64,000 nucleotides of DNA from Aliivibrio fischeri (GTDB taxonomy: Bacteria > Pseudomonadota > Gammaproteobacteria > Enterobacterales > Vibrionaceae): positions 116,910 to 180,909 of the forward strand of contig NZ_WOBR01000011.1 of the NCBI RefSeq assembly GCF_009727955.1, in the 5' to 3' direction. This document shows, piece after piece, positions 63,837-64,000 of the stretch. A program made the translations under genes and the position numbers. The notes beneath the pieces were generated by a model that was not told the origin of the DNA, searched no databases, and worked only from the letters and a program-made list of their open reading frames with translations. Each line of letters starts with the position of its first letter. Within the stretch, counting starts at the first letter, position 1.

Positions 63837-63982
63837 TTAAGCCTCAATAGTCCATTTGTACCAATATATACGATATCATTATTATAATCTTGGTATGAAC
63901 TACTGTGACTAAGTTCACTAATTACTAACTTAATAAAAATTAAGACAATATTTTAGATAACAATTATCTTCCGCCTAGAACA

Positions 63983-64000
63983 TAACGCCTGCATAACACG
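63983..64000 (-). repeat. attC site 39, cut by window edge
   Basis: The first 18 bases (TAACGCCTGCATAACACG) match the left arm of the other sites; the rest lies beyond the window. Confidence 0.8.

Larger units (their letters stand above)
35875..64000 (-). mobile_element. Chromosomal integron cassette array (distal part)
   Basis: At least 38 complete attC sites recur at 0.4-1.3 kb spacing, all in the same orientation (top strand minus), each flanked by matched core boxes. The cargo is mostly single, small, unrelated genes, reading leftward. The right edge cuts another attC. No integrase gene is in the window, so intI/attI should lie to the right of 64000 and this is the distal part. The Vibrio character of the ends (TAACAAA and GGCGTTA) suggests a superintegron. 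Confidence 0.95.

Noticed and set aside
35875..64000. Regular repeats considered as a CRISPR array
   Set aside because: Repeats are over 100 bp, palindromic and flank genes; no 20-50 bp repeat/spacer pattern and no cas genes.
35875..64000. Insertion sequence or transposase
   Set aside because: No transposase-like gene and no target duplications; terminal inverted repeats of cassette bodies are the integron cores.

Overview
The window looks like a Vibrionaceae chromosome, most likely Aliivibrio (Vibrio) fischeri or a close relative. This rests on low GC content, Vibrio-type gene families (DUF3332 lipoprotein, periplasmic fatty-acid cis/trans isomerase, PntAB, bactofilin), and above all a large array of integron cassettes whose attC sites have VCR-type ends. 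No search was run, so the species is an inference.

Positions 1-35.6 kb are ordinary backbone. In order: a truncated membrane-anchored protein; pntAB (proton-translocating transhydrogenase); an HlyU-family protein; an OmpA-like lipoprotein; a minus-strand export operon (TolC-type channel, HlyD-type adaptor, two ABC-2 permeases, no ATPase gene) with a TetR-type regulator upstream and a 16-bp palindrome over its promoter; YfcZ-like and cold-shock proteins; a repeat-rich secreted protein; LysR; an acyltransferase; an NAD block (NadD-like, nadE); GIY-YIG and YceH; bactofilin; YeeX; a PAS plus response-regulator/CheC-like pair; an OFA-type MFS carrier; cti; PilZ; an FAD oxidoreductase; an ABC-class ATPase; a YjiH-type carrier; and small proteins, two of them too short for usual ORF cut-offs.

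From about 35.9 kb to the right edge lies a mobile-integron-like cassette array. I count 38 complete attC sites and one cut by the window edge. Every attC has the same orientation (top strand = minus). The plus strand shows the two extrahelical bases and unpaired spacer expected of the recombinogenic bottom strand. Cassettes therefore read leftward, and the integrase gene and attI should lie beyond 64 kb; the leftmost attC (35875-35995) is the distal, oldest end and is degenerate.

Cassette cargo includes a HEPN plus OST-HTH-like protein, an ASCH protein, a LysE-type exporter, a possible nuclease, ParDE and CcdAB toxin-antitoxin pairs (both inverted and self-promoted), an Imm11-like immunity protein, GNAT, a Shedu (SduA) defence nuclease, GST, a methyltransferase, a DUF3800-like protein, several membrane proteins, an APH-type kinase, and three near-identical copies of a 69-residue protein. 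Eleven cassettes carry no good gene but share a related body of about 455 bp in two families. They are the most unusual element of the window. Their bodies hold the remains of one plus-strand reading frame and strong hairpins. Identical bodies sit next to different attC classes, which suggests attC and body are reshuffled separately.
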